From positions 744,001 through 808,000 of the forward strand of contig NZ_QXQB01000003.1 in NCBI RefSeq assembly GCF_003605435.1: a DNA stretch of 64,000 nt, read 5' to 3'. The notes under the pieces are model-generated. The model made no database searches. It saw only the letters and a list, made by a program, of their open reading frames with translations, and was not told the DNA's origin. This DNA is from Paenibacillus pinisoli. GTDB lineage: Bacteria; Bacillota; Bacilli; Paenibacillales; Paenibacillaceae. Position numbers and translations under genes: made by a program. Within the stretch, counting starts at the first letter, position 1. Every line of letters starts with the position of its first letter. Shown in pieces: positions 17,188-25,836 of the stretch.

Positions 17188-18171
17188 TTATGGTTTCTCC
17201 AGCCTCTTAACATCGGCGAAATAGCCGGCTTCAGCTGCCTCATTAATGGTATAAAACAACTCTTGGATCTCTACATTGGATGGAGCCCGGTCTGCAAAGG
17301 CATAGTACTTGGTTCCCGACAGCTGATAACCAACGACCATTCGTCTGGCCTCTACCGAGGTCCCTGATATGCTGAATCCGCTAATCGGCTTGGTTGAGCT
17401 TAAATTCACGCCTTGGACTAGCACCAGTAAGCTCGGCCCTTCTATGGGATTAACCCCGCCAAAGGTCGTTAACTGGTTCGGGATAAAAAAGACGTTTTTC
17501 CAATTCGGATTTTCCTCGTTAATGGTATTAATCTGGTAGGCCATATCATTGGATATCGTCGTATTGATTAACGCTCTTGCCTCTTGGCTTGACATCGTTC
17601 CGTAAGGCGTCAGCGGCAGGCCATCGATTCGGTATAGCTGATCGTCCGTCAGCGTCAACGTATCCCGCAGGCCCATATTAAGAGCATAATGAATGCTGCT
17701 GGTAGGCGTTGGCGAATAGCGGTAGGGCTTCTTCATGCTGAACACCAGATCCCAATCGCCGTCTCTTGCCGGAGACTCCGGATGATTGACTGCGCTTCGA
17801 ATCAGCTCCTGCGTTGCAATATAATAACCGTCGTAAGCCGCCACCGCTGCAACCGGTATAAAATCCTTAACGGTCGCCCGATTGAACTCCGTCGGGTACA
17901 TCCCATAGTTGAAGCAGAACACATCGATAAATGTATCCAGCGCTAGTTGAGGATTCACCTTAAAATACTTTTCCTTGGTATAATCCATATCCAGATCAGA
18001 CGTTTGCAGCATCGCCTGCGTTCCCGCATCTGATGCATAGTCAATCGCGTAGGATAGCTTCAACCTCTCGATTTCATCTCTTTCTTTGCCGACATAGCTG
18101 ATGTATCCCATAAATAGAGCAATAACAAACAGCAGCGAAACAAAATTGACGACGCCAAAACTTTTTCCCAC
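17188..18171 (-). CDS. Membrane-anchored extracellular protein of the pilus-like operon
   Basis: 327 residues from a GTG with AGGTGA upstream. One N-terminal membrane helix (FVSLLFVIALFMGYISYV) after a very short cytosolic leader, then a long predicted extracellular domain without cysteine-rich or known catalytic motifs. The N-terminal pattern (short basic leader, hydrophobic helix, then charged GKERDEIERL helix) is that of a pseudopilin or TadG-like protein, and the size would suit a tip or adhesin component. Start is 8 bases after the stop of the preceding gene. Function inferred from context. Confidence 0.7.
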   Translation of the reverse strand: MGKSFGVVNFVSLLFVIALFMGYISYVGKERDEIERLKLSYAIDYASDAGTQAMLQTSDLDMDYTKEKYFKVNPQLALDTFIDVFCFNYGMYPTEFNRATVKDFIPVAAVAAYDGYYIATQELIRSAVNHPESPARDGDWDLVFSMKKPYRYSPTPTSSIHYALNMGLRDTLTLTDDQLYRIDGLPLTPYGTMSSQEARALINTTISNDMAYQINTINEENPNWKNVFFIPNQLTTFGGVNPIEGPSLLVLVQGVNLSSTKPISGFSISGTSVEARRMVVGYQLSGTKYYAFADRAPSNVEIQELFYTINEAAEAGYFADVKRLEKP

Positions 18172-18179
18172 CCGATCAC

Positions 18180-18629
18180 CTACTTCCTGATCATGCCTGC
18201 CAAGGTCTGGTCGAACTTCGGCGGAGTCAGACGCAGCAAATAGTTTTGCAAACGCTGCGCTCCCGAGAAATCTACAGCCCTGACTCTCACTTTAATAATG
18301 TCACCTGTATTCCAGTGCTTATGATCATCGACGAGCATATAGGAAGTCACCGTTCCTCCTGCTGCGTCGGGATTGACAACTTTCATATAGCGGGAGATGG
18401 TGCCATCCATCGCCATGCCATGAGACGAGATGTTGACATAAAATTCGGATAAATCCTGTTCTGATAATCTTCCGTTATCGCTGACCTTATCGATTAAATT
18501 GGTCATTTCATTCAAGACGCTTCGATTCATCGTCAAGTCTTTTTGAAGAGCAGTAATGACTAACGGAGCCCCGACTAATAGAGTAAACGCGATAACGACT
18601 CCCAATATCTTATTGATTATATCTGTCAT
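18180..18629 (-). CDS. Small pseudopilin-like membrane protein
   Basis: 149 residues from the ATG at 18629, 7 bases after AGGAGG. N-terminal helix ILGVVIAFTLLVGAPLVITAL then a soluble domain with beta character and a VRVRAVDFSG strand. The layout matches its four neighbours: short leader, one membrane helix, small outside domain. TadE/TadF-like minor pilin is the likeliest class, from context only. Confidence 0.7.
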   Translation of the reverse strand: MTDIINKILGVVIAFTLLVGAPLVITALQKDLTMNRSVLNEMTNLIDKVSDNGRLSEQDLSEFYVNISSHGMAMDGTISRYMKVVNPDAAGGTVTSYMLVDDHKHWNTGDIIKVRVRAVDFSGAQRLQNYLLRLTPPKFDQTLAGMIRK

Positions 18630-18640
18630 ATCCGTTCCTC

Positions 18641-19066
18641 CTAAGGCTGCTCCTTTACATTCCAATACCGCATGCCAGAGGGACCTATATACAGCTGCAG
18701 GTCAATCTCCCTGTTGAACGGCATGACCTCTTTGGCTCCAAGGATATGGGCGGCTCGATTGAGCAGAAATACATCATCAATCGGCACTTCCAGGGAGCTT
18801 GTGCCGCCGTTGAATTTAAGCTTGCGCGGCTCAGGCGCAAATTCATCGGCAATTACAAGCATGAGCAAGGCATCATTTGTTTTCATCTCAGGTGGCTTGT
18901 TATAGATCTCTCTAGCTGTTTCGAAAGCCGTCTTTTCAATTTGGACGTTGAACCCGCCCACCTCTCCTTTAAAGAAAGGAATGGAATAGTAGACCATGAA
19001 CGGAGTAAAAACAGCCAGCAGCATGATCAAAATGATCATATCGAACGCATCATTGGACTCATGCAC
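18641..19066 (-). CDS. Small pseudopilin-like membrane protein
   Basis: 141 residues. N-terminal hydrophobic segment MIILIMLLAVFTPFMVYY after an acidic leader of about 10 residues, then a soluble domain with a GPSGMRYWNV end. Overlaps the preceding gene by 8 bases. Same overall plan as the neighbouring small proteins. No family recognised. Confidence 0.68.
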   Translation of the reverse strand: MHESNDAFDMIILIMLLAVFTPFMVYYSIPFFKGEVGGFNVQIEKTAFETAREIYNKPPEMKTNDALLMLVIADEFAPEPRKLKFNGGTSSLEVPIDDVFLLNRAAHILGAKEVMPFNREIDLQLYIGPSGMRYWNVKEQP

Positions 19067-19454
19067 GGGTATCGTTCTCCTCCCTTAGCTCCACATAATA
19101 GATTCCGTCTTCGTCATCGTCATGTACCTTCATGCGGATTTTTCGATCGAACAAAGGCATTAGATCTTCAGGCTTCGTTATCCATTTGGAATAGATATAA
19201 GAGGGCTGAAACTCTATCACCTGCTCATTGCGCTGCAGCAGCACGTATACAGATGCAGCCGGAACTGGTCCATGAGCTGCTGCTAGAATCAAATCGGAAG
19301 AATAGACAGCCTTCGTCAGATTGGCCGTCTTATCCAATTGCTCACGGCTGAAGGCTTGTCCCAGGTTTGTAAAAAAGGTAATCATGCCAATGACAGCAGC
19401 GATAACGATGAGATTGATCATGATATGAATACTGTTGCCTACCTCATTATCCAT
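19059..19454 (-). CDS. Small pseudopilin-like membrane protein
   Basis: 131 residues, N-terminal helix (IMINLIVIAAVIGMITFF) followed by QAFSREQLDK, a typical pilin-like helix continuation, and a small mixed domain ending in an acidic/basic strand region. Starts 1 base after the stop of the previous gene and overlaps the following one by 8 bases, indicating tight translational coupling. Likely minor pilin; not assigned to a family. Confidence 0.68.
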   Translation of the reverse strand: MDNEVGNSIHIMINLIVIAAVIGMITFFTNLGQAFSREQLDKTANLTKAVYSSDLILAAAHGPVPAASVYVLLQRNEQVIEFQPSYIYSKWITKPEDLMPLFDRKIRMKVHDDDEDGIYYVELREENDTRA

Positions 19455-19455
19455 C

Positions 19456-19881
19456 TCATTGCCTCCTGAACTCGATTCGGGATACGACCCCGTTCAAGTC
19501 TCGAACTAGCTTCGCATCATATAGGGCGACAAGCGGGAATCGCCCTACTAGTTTTGCAGTTGTGTACTCTTCCGGAAGGGTGTTTTTCGTCCACTTCCAT
19601 AAGAAGTACTCCCCTTGGCCCTCCTCTATATCAACCCATATCTCCGGGAACCCCCGGGACTCGGAGATCGCCGTAATGACATCTGACGGATACAAGCCTT
19701 TGGTGCTATCATAACGGCTGTATTCCCGGTATTCTTGTATGATGGCGATAGCATCCTCATCCGTCTGCTGAATCTTAACGGCTTCCCTCGCGAATGACCC
19801 CAACACAAAGACAAGGGACAACACTAACGCTGCCGTCATGGCGCTAATACTCGCCCATACTGCCGCAGGCCATTCGTTCAT
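19456..19881 (-). CDS. Small pseudopilin-like membrane protein
   Basis: 141 residues with ATGGAGGT ahead of the ATG. N-terminal helix (ISAMTAALVLSLVFVLGSF) and a soluble domain with YFLWKWTKN and a C-terminal RDLNGVVSRIEFRRQ. First gene after the pilin-like protein and the hairpin at 19906-19961, so its expression may be set lower than that of the pilin. Possible minor pilin. Confidence 0.68.
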   Translation of the reverse strand: MNEWPAAVWASISAMTAALVLSLVFVLGSFAREAVKIQQTDEDAIAIIQEYREYSRYDSTKGLYPSDVITAISESRGFPEIWVDIEEGQGEYFLWKWTKNTLPEEYTTAKLVGRFPLVALYDAKLVRDLNGVVSRIEFRRQ

Positions 19882-19905
19882 AATTTACCTCCATAGCATA
19901 ATGTT

Positions 19906-19961
19906 GTAAGCGAAAGATCGAACTTGTACACGTACCGGCAGCAAGCCCGGCTTTCGCTTAC
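19906..19961 (-). other. Intergenic hairpin after the pilin-like gene
   Basis: Perfect 11-bp arms GTAAGCGAAAG/CTTTCGCTTAC at 19906-19916 and 19951-19961 enclose a 34-base loop that itself can pair (CCGGGC with GCTGCCGG nearby). There is no clear U-tract on the minus strand, so this is better read as an mRNA-stabilising or partial-attenuation element separating an abundant pilin from its minor partners than as a strong terminator. Confidence 0.55.
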
Positions 19962-19983
19962 TCATTTTTAATAATATAAATGC

Positions 19984-20550
19984 TTACGATGCTTGTTGAG
20001 TGAAGCAGATGCCTACGATAGTTCCGGTGGAATCCTTGATCAGCTCTGCCAGAAATTTAGCCGTAGGTCGGACAAATGAAGCTGTCCCCGATTGTGTAGT
20101 CGGCAGGTAATACATGTTGTATTTAATACCATCTGTACTCTCTAAACCAACCTCATAATGAGAACCTTTTTTTGCAATCGTAGTTTTGGTATATAACTTC
20201 GTACTTGTATCTAACGTTGCACCAGTTAGAAGCGCACCGTAATTGTGTCCTCCCCTTGTGTCCAATGAAGGATTAGCACCCAAAAAAGAAGTAGTTCTAA
20301 CCAATTGTGCCACCGGACGACCCTCGAACAATTTAATTGCGGCAACAACTTGCGTGCCGGACATTATTTTTTGATCGTAATCATCAAATTGAGCCAAGGA
20401 CATGGAGTCCATCGAGTTCTGTACCGTTGTGATGCCCTGGTTGGTTGTCCCTCTAGTAAAACCTAAGATGACAAAGATGATTGAAATAATTACCCCGATT
20501 ACAATTAGTGCGATGGCTATTCGTGCTCCAGATCCCAGTTCGCCTTCCAT
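19984..20550 (-). CDS. Pilin-like major subunit candidate
   Basis: 188 residues. Very short leader (MEGELGSG), then a 22-residue hydrophobic helix (ARIAIALIVIGVIISI) and a Gln/Ser/Thr-rich ectodomain with one Cys near the C-terminus, rich in Gly/Thr and lacking catalytic motifs. This is the profile of a class III/Flp-archaellin-like pilin, though longer than the usual 50-80-residue Flp. GAGGAGTG precedes the ATG. The gene follows the assembly genes for motor and platform and is set off on both sides by gaps of about 65-100 bases, as expected for a separately tuned major subunit. No prepilin peptidase gene is in the window. Confidence 0.65.
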   Translation of the reverse strand: MEGELGSGARIAIALIVIGVIISIIFVILGFTRGTTNQGITTVQNSMDSMSLAQFDDYDQKIMSGTQVVAAIKLFEGRPVAQLVRTTSFLGANPSLDTRGGHNYGALLTGATLDTSTKLYTKTTIAKKGSHYEVGLESTDGIKYNMYYLPTTQSGTASFVRPTAKFLAELIKDSTGTIVGICFTQQAS

Positions 20551-20614
20551 TGTTTACTCACTCCTCTTAGTTCATTTTTTTATAATCAAGCCTGGTTTCA
20601 GGCTTAATTCACCT

Positions 20615-22609
20615 TTAAGCGTTGACGTGAGACAACGCGGTCAAGAACTCTTTGAATCCCAATATGCCTAGCGGCACGAGAATGTATAGAATGGCGGTCA
20701 TCACCAGCGGCGCCATGGACAGCGGACTGACGAACATCCGCTTTTTGCTCAAGGTCGCATTTTGCGAGATTTCCCTGATTCGCATGACATGATCGCGCTC
20801 CGTCACGAGATCGCTGAAGGCTTCCGCCAATGTGATCTGATGAATCGTCAGCAGCATCTTGTCCACCAGCCGTTTGAAGCTTGGCAGTACAGCCTTTGCT
20901 TTCATGCGGTTAAGCGCCAGATCGGGATCAGACGGATATTCGTGATAGGCATCGAGAATCGCGTTCTTATGCACCCGGCTTTGCTTCTCCAGCCAATACA
21001 GCGTCTCCAGCGTATCCGCCGATGTATTCATCAGAATGGAGATAATCGTCTGGAGCTGCAGCACATCCTCCTCGCTTTCCGTCTTAAGCATCCAGGCTCT
21101 CGCCCGCAACATTAGCTCTGGAATGAAGAAGCTCCCTGCCGCTGCCCCAAATGCAATGACCAACATCCACCATTTGAAATACGTATTGTAGTAGCTTTTA
21201 TACTTCTCAGTCAGACGCTTGACTTGCGCATCCTGGTCGAATGGCGGCAGCTTAGGCAGCATCTCCTGCACAAATTCGCGTGTGTGGCTTTCCTTCGGCA
21301 GCGTCGGCATGGACAAGTAAATATCATCCATGCGCTGCCGTATGCGAACATCCTCATCCTTCAGCTTCTCGCCTCCGACAAGCGATACCTCGCGCACATT
21401 GTCCCGAATAAACTGCTTGCCCAGATTAACCGCAAAGAACATGCAGCTGATCGATAATACAAAAGCCATTACGGCGAACAGCACCTTGCTCGCATACAGA
21501 TGGCGAAGGTCCTGCATGCTCATCGCGCCTTTGACCAGCCTCATTTTTCTCGCTTTTTTGAACAGCCGCTTTGGCGCAATATCGTTCACCATTCTCGAGA
21601 ACCAAGGCTGTCTGAGCGCATACATGACTATCGGATTGCGGTCATCCTTCTTGACCGGCACCGCACTATTTACTTTAACAATGACGGTATAGCCGATAAT
21701 GGAAGCGAGCAGGATAACCGCTCTGGATATATATCCGATTGGGCCGTGATAAATCACGGAAGTGCCCGGGATAATGTTGACAAAGAAGTTCTCAATGACG
21801 CCAATTGCCAGAATCGGAGCTATCGGCAAATATTCCAGCATGCCGAACCGCGCCTTTTGAAGCGAGATTCTACGGATTTCCAGGTTAACTTCATCCGCCA
21901 TCATGCCCATAGCTTGCAGGAAGTTCGAGGAACCGTCCCTTAGCTTCGTATCCCCCGAATTGTTCAAGATGTAGCAGACCCCGGCAAGCGTACTGAGCAA
22001 GCGGAAAGGCGTCGTGGCGTAGAATTCGTTCAATCGCGCCTTGCCGTCAGGATCGGTAAGAATATTGTAGATTTCCTCAAATGCCCGATGCAGCTCCGAG
22101 CCGGTCTCGGCCTCTGCAATTGCCTGCGGGATCGAATTCAGCCTCAGATAATTTTGCCTGAGCGAGGACAATGCGTTCGAGAGCTGCTTAAGCAGTCGGA
22201 AATGAACCCTGTCTATCTGCTTTCCGACCAAAATGTTATTGATAATGACCGCATACAGCACAACTAACAAGATGGTAAACAAATCTCTGAAAATAATCGC
22301 GCCTACCAGTACAAGCAGCAAGGAAGAAATGGTGGAGATTGCATATACCTGTACGGCAAACACTTTAATTTCTTGACTGGAATAGACGGAGAGCATGGCT
22401 ATCCGCTCTTTCACTTTCCGGTATCCCGTACGAGTCAAGAAGAACTCTTCAAGAAACTGGCTGATTCTGAAATACGACGACAGAGATATAAGTCTTTTGT
22501 TCTTGCGGTGAGTCCCTTTGCGATTCTTGGCACGCTTCCGATCATTGACTATGATCATGGTGACGCCGACGATGGCCGTTAGAAGGATAGCTATTATAAG
22601 AAATAACAC
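20615..22609 (-). CDS. Fused TadB-TadC type pilus platform protein
   Basis: 664 residues, about twice the usual 300-residue TadB or TadC. There are five clear membrane regions: about 75-120, 265-315, 370-390, 470-495 and 630-655. The C-terminal half carries a type II secretion F domain pattern (EEDVLQLQTIISILM, then ALNRMKAKAVLPSF, ALAEAFSDLV-like helix) and the N-terminal half a diverged copy (LKQLSNALSSLRQNY, AFEEIYNILTD). TadB and TadC form the inner-membrane platform on which TadA acts. It starts 3 bases after the stop of the tadA-like gene. A single chain carrying both halves is unusual. Confidence 0.82.
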   Translation of the reverse strand: MLFLIIAILLTAIVGVTMIIVNDRKRAKNRKGTHRKNKRLISLSSYFRISQFLEEFFLTRTGYRKVKERIAMLSVYSSQEIKVFAVQVYAISTISSLLLVLVGAIIFRDLFTILLVVLYAVIINNILVGKQIDRVHFRLLKQLSNALSSLRQNYLRLNSIPQAIAEAETGSELHRAFEEIYNILTDPDGKARLNEFYATTPFRLLSTLAGVCYILNNSGDTKLRDGSSNFLQAMGMMADEVNLEIRRISLQKARFGMLEYLPIAPILAIGVIENFFVNIIPGTSVIYHGPIGYISRAVILLASIIGYTVIVKVNSAVPVKKDDRNPIVMYALRQPWFSRMVNDIAPKRLFKKARKMRLVKGAMSMQDLRHLYASKVLFAVMAFVLSISCMFFAVNLGKQFIRDNVREVSLVGGEKLKDEDVRIRQRMDDIYLSMPTLPKESHTREFVQEMLPKLPPFDQDAQVKRLTEKYKSYYNTYFKWWMLVIAFGAAAGSFFIPELMLRARAWMLKTESEEDVLQLQTIISILMNTSADTLETLYWLEKQSRVHKNAILDAYHEYPSDPDLALNRMKAKAVLPSFKRLVDKMLLTIHQITLAEAFSDLVTERDHVMRIREISQNATLSKKRMFVSPLSMAPLVMTAILYILVPLGILGFKEFLTALSHVNA

Positions 22610-22612
22610 CTG

Positions 22613-24442
22613 TTACAGCCTCCAATTGTCCAGAATGAATTTTTTGAATTCCGGTATTTTATCCAGAGGCATCACATCAAGCATTTTTTGCGTCAACTCG
22701 GTCGTGAACCAATCAAAGGTCTCGTAAGTGTTCGTTTCCAGATCGTATTTCAGAATATCCCTTGTCGTGAAAGACTTGCGGTCGGTTCTGCGCGTGTAAT
22801 ATTCCTTCGTAATTTCATTCATGGAATGCAGCGGATCATCCCTCATATAGTCGGGATAAGGCACGCTCTCATCCAGCTTCACAATCTCGGATACACGCTC
22901 GATATACCTGCGGCCGTCAGTGGTGTAGTTCAAATGAATATCTACCCGGATGACGTCGATAACCTGTTGTTCCGCTGTGATCATATTCCCTGAAAACCCG
23001 CCCGCATTAACAAGCGAGTTTCTAATCGCATATACTAGCTGCTCGGCCAGATTGGCATGATGCGAGAATATGGTAAAGATCGATGCTACCTGGCCCATCT
23101 GAATCATTCGCGCTGCGATGCTGTCGGTAGCTACCTCGCCGATAATCGATACCGCGGCGTCTGATTTCTTCAAGGCATCCTGCAGCTCAGCGGCGGATAC
23201 ATAGTCGGTCTCTTGGACGGATAAGATATTTCGCTCCGGATACAATTCCCTCAAGTACATCTCGGGAGCCATCTCCAGTACGCGAATGGTATAGCGCGGA
23301 TCGATATATTTGACCGCGGCCGTCATCATTACCGTCTTTCCGGCGCCCTGTCTGCCTGTGAAGCCGCATGTTATCTGCCCCAGCATCAGATATTTCACGA
23401 GATTAACCGCCAGATACCCTTGATTGACATAAGGCTTATCGATCAAGGCCTCGAGAGAGGAATCGCTCAAGGTGAATTTCCGTATAAACACAGCCCAATA
23501 TTCGGATGCAGGCGGCCTCAGCGCCAGCACGCGGGACTTGTCATACATCGTATTAACCATATAGCCGCGCTTCTCTGTAAGCGGCCCCGGGTTATTGTAT
23601 CTGCATAGCAATTGAACAACCCGGCGCAGTTCTTCCTCCGTGTTAAAGCTCAAAAACCGCAGATGTATATATTTCCCGTTGAAATACAGCCATACCGACC
23701 TCGGCGCTTTCATGATTTTGATATCTTTATTCAGCAATGCGCTTAATATGGAACCGGAGGTTCCGCAGTTGAACCCGTTGATATTCATTTCGCGAAGTGT
23801 GTCCACAACGCCAAAGCCCTTATATCTCTGATAAATCATAATAACAAGCATATCCAGCATTACATTGTAGTTAAGCTCAAAGTTTTTCTCTGCGAAAATC
23901 GTATCAATATCTTCTTCGCTTATGAGATAAGACGGCTGGGATTTATCCTCAATCTGATACCGCTCCCGAGCAAGCTTGTACTCATTAATCATCTCGGCCA
24001 ATGCATCTTTGCCGAACGTTTTTTTATAGTGATACATTAGAAGCTCAAACTTAATTCGCGGCTCCAAATAATGCGAGCGGAAATCATAAACCTCCAAAAT
24101 TTCCTCTTCCGTTTTCAACATATCGGCAATAATGCTGCGAATCAGGTCCTGAACAATCAGCTTGGCTGAATCAATACCGTATACGCAGTTCTGCATTGCA
24201 TCTTGAATTCTCGCTTTGCGTTTATACATCGACTCGAATTCTTCATCGGCCAACCCCGTAAAGTTCTCGTCTTTAATAAGGTCCGCCAAGCTGTATTTGA
24301 CAATCTCCAGCAGCTTGTCCATCGTCAGCTTGTCGCTTTGCTCTACATCCGGCTTCTCGCGCCTGGATTTCCAATAAAGCACCCCTACGATCAGGACGAT
24401 ACTGAGGAAGGTGATCAGCATAAGGAGCGTATTCAGATTCAT
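22613..24442 (-). CDS. TadA/CpaF-family pilus assembly ATPase
   Basis: 609 residues. After an N-terminal hydrophobic segment (LLMLITFLSIVLIVGVLYW), unusual for this mostly cytosolic family, comes an N-terminal domain and a VirB11/CpaF-like ATPase with Walker A GRQGAGKT near residue 361, a Walker-B-like strand with SIIGEVA (about 430) and downstream His-rich HHANLAEQLV. The family powers assembly of Tad pili and related filaments. GGAGGTAAAT precedes the start. Neighbours on both sides are Tad-type genes, supporting the assignment. The N-terminal TM anchor would tether the motor. Confidence 0.88.
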   Translation of the reverse strand: MNLNTLLMLITFLSIVLIVGVLYWKSRREKPDVEQSDKLTMDKLLEIVKYSLADLIKDENFTGLADEEFESMYKRKARIQDAMQNCVYGIDSAKLIVQDLIRSIIADMLKTEEEILEVYDFRSHYLEPRIKFELLMYHYKKTFGKDALAEMINEYKLARERYQIEDKSQPSYLISEEDIDTIFAEKNFELNYNVMLDMLVIMIYQRYKGFGVVDTLREMNINGFNCGTSGSILSALLNKDIKIMKAPRSVWLYFNGKYIHLRFLSFNTEEELRRVVQLLCRYNNPGPLTEKRGYMVNTMYDKSRVLALRPPASEYWAVFIRKFTLSDSSLEALIDKPYVNQGYLAVNLVKYLMLGQITCGFTGRQGAGKTVMMTAAVKYIDPRYTIRVLEMAPEMYLRELYPERNILSVQETDYVSAAELQDALKKSDAAVSIIGEVATDSIAARMIQMGQVASIFTIFSHHANLAEQLVYAIRNSLVNAGGFSGNMITAEQQVIDVIRVDIHLNYTTDGRRYIERVSEIVKLDESVPYPDYMRDDPLHSMNEITKEYYTRRTDRKSFTTRDILKYDLETNTYETFDWFTTELTQKMLDVMPLDKIPEFKKFILDNWRL

Positions 24443-24481
24443 TGATTTACCTCCACTCCACCTGGCTCTCCAGGGCTTCCA

Positions 24482-25267
24482 TTATTGCAGCCACACCATT
24501 TTTCTTCCCAAATTGGCTGTTACGATGGCCAAGCATTCCTTCAAATCATTGTTCAGTTCAATCACTCGCGGATCCTTATCCAATATATAAGGGAGTATGG
24601 TCTGCAGCTTGCCGATATTGCTTGTTTTTTTAATAAACGGATTATAGGACAGCTTCGCGCATCGAGTATGCTTGATCTTCATGCTCTTGCTCGTCATTCG
24701 GAACGCCTCGACATACGGATCATACTGATTGACGATAAATACCAAGCCTTTGGCATTCAGCCTGCCCATAATTTGAGCTTGTTCCCATTGCCGCAGCTTC
24801 TCTTTAATCTCGCGCGATTGGGTGACGACCATCACAATAAGATCCGATTCATCGATGATAGACGCTGTAATCTCTTCATAGATTTCGGTGGATACATCTG
24901 TAATCACGATCTGATGGCTCAGCCGGTTGATAAAAAACTTCAACAGCTTTGCCGTCTCTTCATCCGTAATTGAGTCAGAGGATGTATCCACAAGCTGCAA
25001 ATTCGGAACGCCGGGAACCTGAATGCAATAATCAAGAATCTCCTCATTGGAAATGGCATTCGATTCCAGAAGCTTAATGACTTGCGTTAGGCTTCTTGTC
25101 TTATCTTCTAAGGGCTTTAAGCCTAGCATTCCGTTAATCGAATTCTTGCTGCCTGTATAGGTAAGGCATGTCGTATAGTTTTGCGTCTGTGCCAAAGCAA
25201 GCGCCAGCAGCACGCTGACCGTCGTCCCGCCTTGTCTCCGATCGGGCGATATAACCGAAACTCTCAT
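24482..25267 (-). CDS. TadZ/CpaE-like MinD-family ATPase
   Basis: 261 residues from the ATG at 25267, whose first bases overlap the TGA of the previous gene (ATGA). The N-terminus MRVSVISPDRRQGGTTVSV is a deviant Walker A of the ParA/MinD type with QGGTT in place of KGGVGKT; the signature Lys in front of the last Thr is missing, as in several CpaE/TadZ proteins. A Walker-B-like IVITDVS and a switch-like VFIVNQYDP follow. TadZ positions the pilus machine at its assembly site. Cytosolic. Confidence 0.8.
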   Translation of the reverse strand: MRVSVISPDRRQGGTTVSVLLALALAQTQNYTTCLTYTGSKNSINGMLGLKPLEDKTRSLTQVIKLLESNAISNEEILDYCIQVPGVPNLQLVDTSSDSITDEETAKLLKFFINRLSHQIVITDVSTEIYEEITASIIDESDLIVMVVTQSREIKEKLRQWEQAQIMGRLNAKGLVFIVNQYDPYVEAFRMTSKSMKIKHTRCAKLSYNPFIKKTSNIGKLQTILPYILDKDPRVIELNNDLKECLAIVTANLGRKMVWLQ

Positions 25268-25836
25268 CGTAACCACTTCCTGTTAAGCAATGTTAGAGAG
25301 GACTTGGGCGGCATATTCAGAGAAGGTGTCAGCAAGCTCGCAACTCCCATGTTCAATTCTTTGGAAGGTAGAGCATACAGCACTTTGTAAAACTCAATGT
25401 TCTCTACCGTCTTCCATAACAACGGAGTAGGCTGAATATTGACAGCGCCTCGCTCCGGCTTGCCGTCGTACGTTATCTTGAACACTTGGTAATCGCCCAA
25501 TAAATCGAGGAAAGCCTCCTCTTCTTCATCTGGCTTGTAGCTTTTGACATAAATGATATGCGTCAAATCATCCGGAATCGTATCTTGGATATCGAACACA
25601 ATATGCTCGAAGTCATCCGGGGAATGGCCGATTTCCCCGAATATTTCATCCGGCGTTGCATCCGATATCGCAATCATGATATTGGCCATATGGCCTTGGG
25701 ATTCGCCATGCTCCAGCAGACGCTTGTAATGTCTGTTATTGCTTATTAACGCTACATCGCCTGTAGCTTGCAGCAGCTTCAGCAAGGCATAAATGACAGG
25801 ACGCTTATCCGTATAGCCGTATACTCCAATCTGCAT
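25264..25836 (-). CDS. Unknown small protein, possible TadZ N-terminal receiver-like half
   Basis: 190 residues starting with MQIGVYGYTDKRPVIYALLKLLQ, a Rossmann-like strand-helix opening, followed by IVFDIQDTIPDDLTHIIYVKSY. CpaE/TadZ proteins often carry an atypical receiver domain ahead of the ATPase; here that region could be a separate gene, since it lies directly upstream of and overlaps (ATGA) the ATPase gene. That is inference from position and predicted fold. Its ATG overlaps the TAA of the CpaB-like gene. Confidence 0.68.
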   Translation of the reverse strand: MQIGVYGYTDKRPVIYALLKLLQATGDVALISNNRHYKRLLEHGESQGHMANIMIAISDATPDEIFGEIGHSPDDFEHIVFDIQDTIPDDLTHIIYVKSYKPDEEEEAFLDLLGDYQVFKITYDGKPERGAVNIQPTPLLWKTVENIEFYKVLYALPSKELNMGVASLLTPSLNMPPKSSLTLLNRKWLR

